DNA of 11,965 nucleotides. Source: Chloroflexia bacterium (lineage in GTDB: Bacteria; Chloroflexota; Chloroflexia; Thermomicrobiales; UBA6265). The notes beneath the pieces were generated by a model, which did no database searches, was not told the origin of the DNA, and was given only the letters and a program-made list of their open reading frames with translations. The stretch lies in the NCBI GenBank assembly GCA_013698305.1, contig JACCVC010000130.1, positions 1-11,965 of the forward strand. The letters run 5' to 3'. The position numbers were made by a program, and so were the translations under genes. This document shows positions 8,663 to 11,965 of the stretch, piece by piece (position 1 is the stretch's first letter; each line of letters begins with the position of its first letter).

Positions 8663-9333
8663 GGGTATGGATTGCGGTGTTTGCGTCAGGAGTGCATGCG
8701 ACGGCGGCGGGAGTCCTCGTGGCGATGACCGTGCCAGCCCGGTCCTGGATCAACCCCAGCGAGTTTCTCGTTCGCGGACGGCAACTGCTGGACGCGTTCG
8801 AGGCCGCCTGCTATGCCACTACGAGCATGCTCGCCAACGAACCCCAACAGCAGGCGAGCGAGTCATTGGAACGTCTGAGCGAAGATGTCCAAACGCCGAT
8901 GACGCATTTGCAGCACAGGCTCAACCCATTGGTTGCGTTTGGGATCCTGCCGCTGTTCGCGTTCGCCAACGCGGGTATCCCGCTGGTGAGCGGCTTTGGA
9001 GACGCGCTCATGAGTCCAGTGGCGTGGGGCGTGGTGGCTGGCCTGGTGATCGGCAAGCCGTTGGGGATCACCCTGTTCGCGTGGCTTGCGGTGCGAGCTG
9101 GCGTCGCGGTTCTGCCTGGCGCAATCGCGTGGCGTCATGTGTTCGGCATTGCCTGCCTCGGCGGTATTGGGTTCACGATTTCATTGTTCGTTACGGAGCT
9201 GGCCTTTGAAGCGGGGCCGGTCGCGGATGCGGCGCGGATAGGCATTTTGATGGGGTCAATCGTGTCTGGCGTTGCCGGGTACGTGCTTCTCAGTGAGACG
9301 CTCCCTCCGCCGCGGGACGAAGTCGAGGCGTAG
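8632..9333 (+). CDS. nhaA: Na+/H+ antiporter NhaA, C-terminal part after the frameshift
   Basis: The -1 frame resumes NhaA exactly where the upstream part stops: TYAVLGLGVWIAVFASGVHA, the AGVLVAMTVPARSWINP loop, RLNPLVAFGILPLFAFANAG, GLVIGKPLGITLFAWLAVRA with the conserved Lys of the helix X region, and CLGGIGFTISLFVTELAF. The frame ends after a charged tail at 9333. Adding one G to the GGGG at 8634-8637 joins the halves as R-W-G-P-T-Y-A, giving a protein of about 550 residues (ABM about 105 plus NhaA about 445), which fits the family. The ATG at 8632 has no ribosome site and lies inside the overlap, so it is not a true start. As written the antiporter would be inactive; a sequencing error in a homopolymer is the main alternative. 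Confidence 0.88.
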   Translation: MGPTYAVLGLGVWIAVFASGVHATAAGVLVAMTVPARSWINPSEFLVRGRQLLDAFEAACYATTSMLANEPQQQASESLERLSEDVQTPMTHLQHRLNPLVAFGILPLFAFANAGIPLVSGFGDALMSPVAWGVVAGLVIGKPLGITLFAWLAVRAGVAVLPGAIAWRHVFGIACLGGIGFTISLFVTELAFEAGPVADAARIGILMGSIVSGVAGYVLLSETLPPPRDEVEA

Positions 9334-9392
9334 CTGACCCAGATTACGACGGATCAGCGATTCAAGAAGCGCCTCGTGACGGGGACGACACC

Positions 9393-10964
9393 ATGACTGA
9401 CCGGACTGATAGTGCGACGCCCGAAAACAGCGGCTGGATTCTGGTCGCGATGATCCTGGGCTCATCGCTGGCGTTCATCGACGGTACCGTGGTGCATGTC
9501 GCGCTGCCATTCCTGCAGGCGGACCTCAACGCATCCGCGACCGGCGTGCAATGGATTGTTCAGGCGTATTCGCTGTTTCTGGCATCCCTCATCCTGGTGG
9601 GCGGCTCGCTCGGCGACCGGCTCGGACGTCGCAGATTGTACGTCGTCGGTGTTGTTATCTTCACGGTGGCGTCGATCATCGCGGCGGTCGCGCCCAACCT
9701 CGAAACGCTTGTCGGGGCGCGGGTGTTGCAGGGCGTCGGCGGTGCGATGCTCATTCCGGGCAGTTTGGCGATCATCAGCGCGCTTTGGTCAGGGACAGCG
9801 CGCGGCGCGGCGATCGGAACCTGGGCCGGGTTCACGTCGATCACCTCAGCGATTGGGCCGGCATTGGGCGGGTTCCTGGTCGAGCAGTTTTCCTGGCGAG
9901 CCGTGTTCTGGATCAACGTGCCGATCGCAATCATCGTCGTGATCGCTTGCGCGAAGGTGCCCGAAACCAAAGATGCCCAGGCAACCGGCCGCATCGACTG
10001 GCCAGGCGCGGCGTTGATCACGCTGGCGCTAGGCAGCGCGGTGTATGGCTTCACCGAGGCCGCCGCAAGTGGATGGACCGATACGGTCACGCTGATCGCC
10101 CTGGCAGGTGCAGTCGTGTCAGGCGCCGCCTTCGTGGTGGTCGAGCGGCGCACCAGGGAGCCGATGGTCGAGCTATCCCTGTTTCGCTCGTCGACGTTTA
10201 CCGGCGCCAACCTGCTGACCCTGCTGCTCTATGCTGGACTCTCCGCCGGGCTGTACTATCTGCCGTTCAACCTGGTGCAGGTGCAAGGCTACGGCGCGAC
10301 CGCGGCGGGGGCGGCGGTGCTCCCATTTGCGCTGATCATGTTCGCGGGCTCGCGATGGGCGGGCGGACTGATCGGGCAGTTTGGCGCTCGGTTGCCACTG
10401 ACCGTCGGACCAGCGGTCGTCGGGGTTGCGTTTCTGATCTTCGCCATAATCGGCGTTGGCGGCTCGTACTGGATCTCCGTCTTCCCGGCGATGGTGACGC
10501 TCGGCATCGGCATGACGATCACCGTTGCGCCGCTGACTACGACCGTGATGAACGCGGTGGATTCGCGCCACAGCGGTCTCGCGTCGGGTATCAACAACGC
10601 GGTGTCACGCGCCGGGGGTGTGCTGGCGATCGCGGTTTTCAGCATCCTCATGGTCGGCACGTTCAGCGCGTCACTCGACGAAGATCTGGGCCAGCTTTCG
10701 CTGCCGGACAGCGCTCGGGCCGAGATCGCGATGTCCCAAGATCAGCTTGCCGCGCTTCCCACGCCGGAGTCACTGGACGCTGAGCAGGGGGCAGGGCTTC
10801 GGGAGAGCGTCGAGGGGGCATTTGTGGACGGGTTTCGGGCAGTGATGATCGGGTGCGCCCTCATCGCGTTCCTGAGTGCCGGAATCGCCGCGGTCATGGT
10901 GAAGGAACGGGAGGCGGTCGATTGTGACACGCCCAGCCCATGCCCGATCTCGCAGCCTGGATAG
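9393..10964 (+). CDS. MFS multidrug efflux transporter, DHA2 (EmrB/QacA) family
   Basis: 523 residues, the size of 14-helix drug:H+ antiporters. The first helix has the D1-type motif SSLAFIDGTVVHVALP (24-39). Motif A is GGSLGDRLGRRRL (70-82) in the loop between helices 2 and 3. The antiporter motif C region is AAIGTWAGFTSITSAIGPALGG. The remaining hydrophobic helices continue to AVMIGCALIAFLSAGIAAVMV near the end, followed by a short polar tail. It is an inner-membrane protein exporting toxic compounds; the substrate cannot be read. The ATG at 9393 has only a modest GGGGA upstream. It follows the antiporter by 59 bases on the same strand and may share its transcript. No dedicated regulator adjoins it. 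The frame is clean from end to end, unlike its neighbours. Confidence 0.95.
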   Translation: MTDRTDSATPENSGWILVAMILGSSLAFIDGTVVHVALPFLQADLNASATGVQWIVQAYSLFLASLILVGGSLGDRLGRRRLYVVGVVIFTVASIIAAVAPNLETLVGARVLQGVGGAMLIPGSLAIISALWSGTARGAAIGTWAGFTSITSAIGPALGGFLVEQFSWRAVFWINVPIAIIVVIACAKVPETKDAQATGRIDWPGAALITLALGSAVYGFTEAAASGWTDTVTLIALAGAVVSGAAFVVVERRTREPMVELSLFRSSTFTGANLLTLLLYAGLSAGLYYLPFNLVQVQGYGATAAGAAVLPFALIMFAGSRWAGGLIGQFGARLPLTVGPAVVGVAFLIFAIIGVGGSYWISVFPAMVTLGIGMTITVAPLTTTVMNAVDSRHSGLASGINNAVSRAGGVLAIAVFSILMVGTFSASLDEDLGQLSLPDSARAEIAMSQDQLAALPTPESLDAEQGAGLRESVEGAFVDGFRAVMIGCALIAFLSAGIAAVMVKEREAVDCDTPSPCPISQPG

Positions 10965-11031
10965 GTGAATGTGTGTAGTACCCCAGAGGGCGACGGCACA
11001 AAACCTGCGCTCCAGACAAGGGCGTCACCGT

Positions 11032-11062
11032 GGATGCAGGGATGCAGACGCACCGACGCATG
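11032..11062. repeat. Short period-8 tandem repeat upstream of the catalase gene
   Basis: GGATGCAG occurs twice in a row (11032-11047), then ACGCACCG and ACGCATGC continue with period 8, sharing ACGCA. The array lies about 40-70 bases before the manganese catalase start in an otherwise plain 135-base gap. It could be a binding site or simple slippage; I see no clear promoter hexamers beside it. Confidence 0.4.
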
Positions 11063-11099
11063 CTTTTAGGCAATCACTGTCCAGCGGAGAGGGAACCAG

Positions 11100-11965
11100 A
11101 TGATAACTCGTCATGACCGTGTCGCGGTCGACCTGCCCAAGCCCAAGAGTCCGAACCCGAACGGCGCGTCGCTGGTGCAGGAACTGCTCGGCGGCAAGTT
11201 CGGCGAGATGTCGACACTGATGAACTACACATTCCAGTCCATGAACTTTCGCGGCCGCGACCAGGATCACGCGCGCCCGTTCTACGATCTGATCGCCAAC
11301 ATTGCCGCCGAAGAGCACAACCACATCGAGTTGGTGACGTATACCATCAACCTGCTGCTGTCTGGCGCAAGCGAGCGGGGCACTGATCCAACGACCGCGC
11401 CGCTGGGTGTGGCGAACGAGTCGCGAAACTCGCTCCACTTCATCGCGAGCGGCTAGACCGCCCTGCCGGTTGACTCGATGGGCCGGCCCTGGACCGGAGA
11501 CAACGTCTTCTCCAGCGGCAATCTCAAGCTCGACCTGCTGCACAACTTCTTCCTGGAGTGCGGCGCGCGGGCCAACAAGATTCGCGTGTACGAGACCACC
11601 GATGACCCGACCGTGCGGGCGATGACCGGATACCTGCTGGTTCGCGGAGGCGTTCACGTCGTGGCCTACGCGCGGGCGCTGGAAGTTCTGACCGGGGCCG
11701 ACCTCAGCAAGCTCTTCCCGATTCCGGACGTCAGCAACAAGCAGTTCCCTGAGGCCAAGGTACTCGAGGATCAGGGGCTTCACCTGATTCTGTATCGGAA
11801 CAACCCGAAAGACTTTGCTCGTGTCGGCGAGGTGTGGAAGGGGCAGCATCCGGAGGATGGTCAGAAACTGACGGTCGAGGATGGCAGGCCCGAGGGCGCG
11901 CCGACGCCGACGCTTCCCGAGGAGCCGCAGTTGACCGCGCCAGGCATCGGCGCGATTGACGAAGA
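11100..11965 (+). pseudogene. Manganese (non-haem) catalase interrupted by an in-frame amber codon; 3' end outside window
   Basis: One frame encodes a di-manganese catalase, which converts hydrogen peroxide to water and oxygen in the cytosol. It is broken only by TAG at 11454-11456 (codon 119). Before the stop: E36 in GGKFGEMSTLMNY and E72/H75 in AAEEHNHIELV. After it, in the same frame: ALPVDSMGRPWTGDNVFSSG, E153 in HNFFLECGARANK and H186 in YLLVRGGVHVVAYARALE. The E153-H186 spacing of 33 equals that of the Glu148-His181 pair in the L. plantarum enzyme, so all five expected metal ligands are present. The interrupted segment reads HFIASG-stop-TALPVDS, where relatives often have Gln, so CAG to TAG is the simplest change. 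ATG at 11100 has GGAGAGGGA upstream. The frame is open to the window edge (288 codons, near full length). Untreated, only 118 residues would be made, lacking two ligands. Confidence 0.9.

Noticed and set aside
9551..10783. 410-codon plus-strand frame within the MFS gene
   Set aside because: Arg-rich shadow of a membrane-protein gene in high-GC DNA; the overlapping frame has clear transporter motifs and helices.
11454..11456. Pyrrolysine or another recoded amber codon in the catalase
   Set aside because: Manganese catalases are not known to use pyrrolysine, and nothing in the window suggests amber recoding; other genes here end normally at TAG (lon, methyltransferase, hypothetical protein, antiporter).
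11025..11849. 274-codon minus-strand frame over the catalase
   Set aside because: Antisense to a recognised manganese catalase that continues through the amber codon; no domain is seen.

Overview
The window is GC-rich DNA with tightly packed, mostly bacterial housekeeping and stress genes. The style of the proteins suggests Chloroflexota, perhaps a Thermomicrobia/Sphaerobacter-like lineage. The clues are a Lon with an acidic insertion, a DUF5996 protein, a free-standing ZnF-UBP protein and a dispersed GGCAGAC-ACAGG-GTCTGCC repeat. This placement is inferred from remembered family style, not from a search. No tRNA, rRNA, CRISPR array, transposase or phage gene is visible.

Layout. (1) 1-984, minus strand: a MarR regulator with a well-formed promoter and a perfect inverted repeat across it, followed by the start of a glyoxalase-fold ring-cleaving dioxygenase cut by the window edge. 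This looks like an autoregulated quinone/electrophile-response unit. (2) 985-2314: a non-coding stretch carrying two hairpins, a minus-strand hypothetical protein (coiled coil plus HMA-like C-terminus), and a 428-base upstream region. (3) 2315-5095: a complete ATP-dependent Lon protease with an acidic insertion and a basic tail. (4) 5096-5197: a repeat-rich convergent spacer, then a minus-strand SAM methyltransferase (5198-5812). (5) 5813-6380: no intact gene; possible scrambled remnants of a flavin reductase. (6) 6381-9333, plus strand: DUF5996 protein, ZnF-UBP protein, and an NhaA Na+/H+ antiporter fused at its N-terminus to an antibiotic-biosynthesis-monooxygenase (ABM) domain. The antiporter is broken by a one-base frameshift. 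(7) 9393-10964: a 14-TM-type DHA2 (EmrB/QacA) drug-efflux transporter. (8) 11100-end: a manganese catalase whose frame is interrupted by a single amber codon but is otherwise intact to the window edge.

The shared theme is stress defence: electrophile detoxification, protein quality control, ion/pH homeostasis, drug export and peroxide removal. Two clear single-site lesions (antiporter, catalase) and one possible heavily degraded gene lie between 5.8 and 11.5 kb. They point either to a decaying accessory region or to sequence errors. The most unusual observation is the ABM-NhaA fusion downstream of a ZnF-UBP gene. I see no defence or mobile system that I could call a new biological system with confidence.
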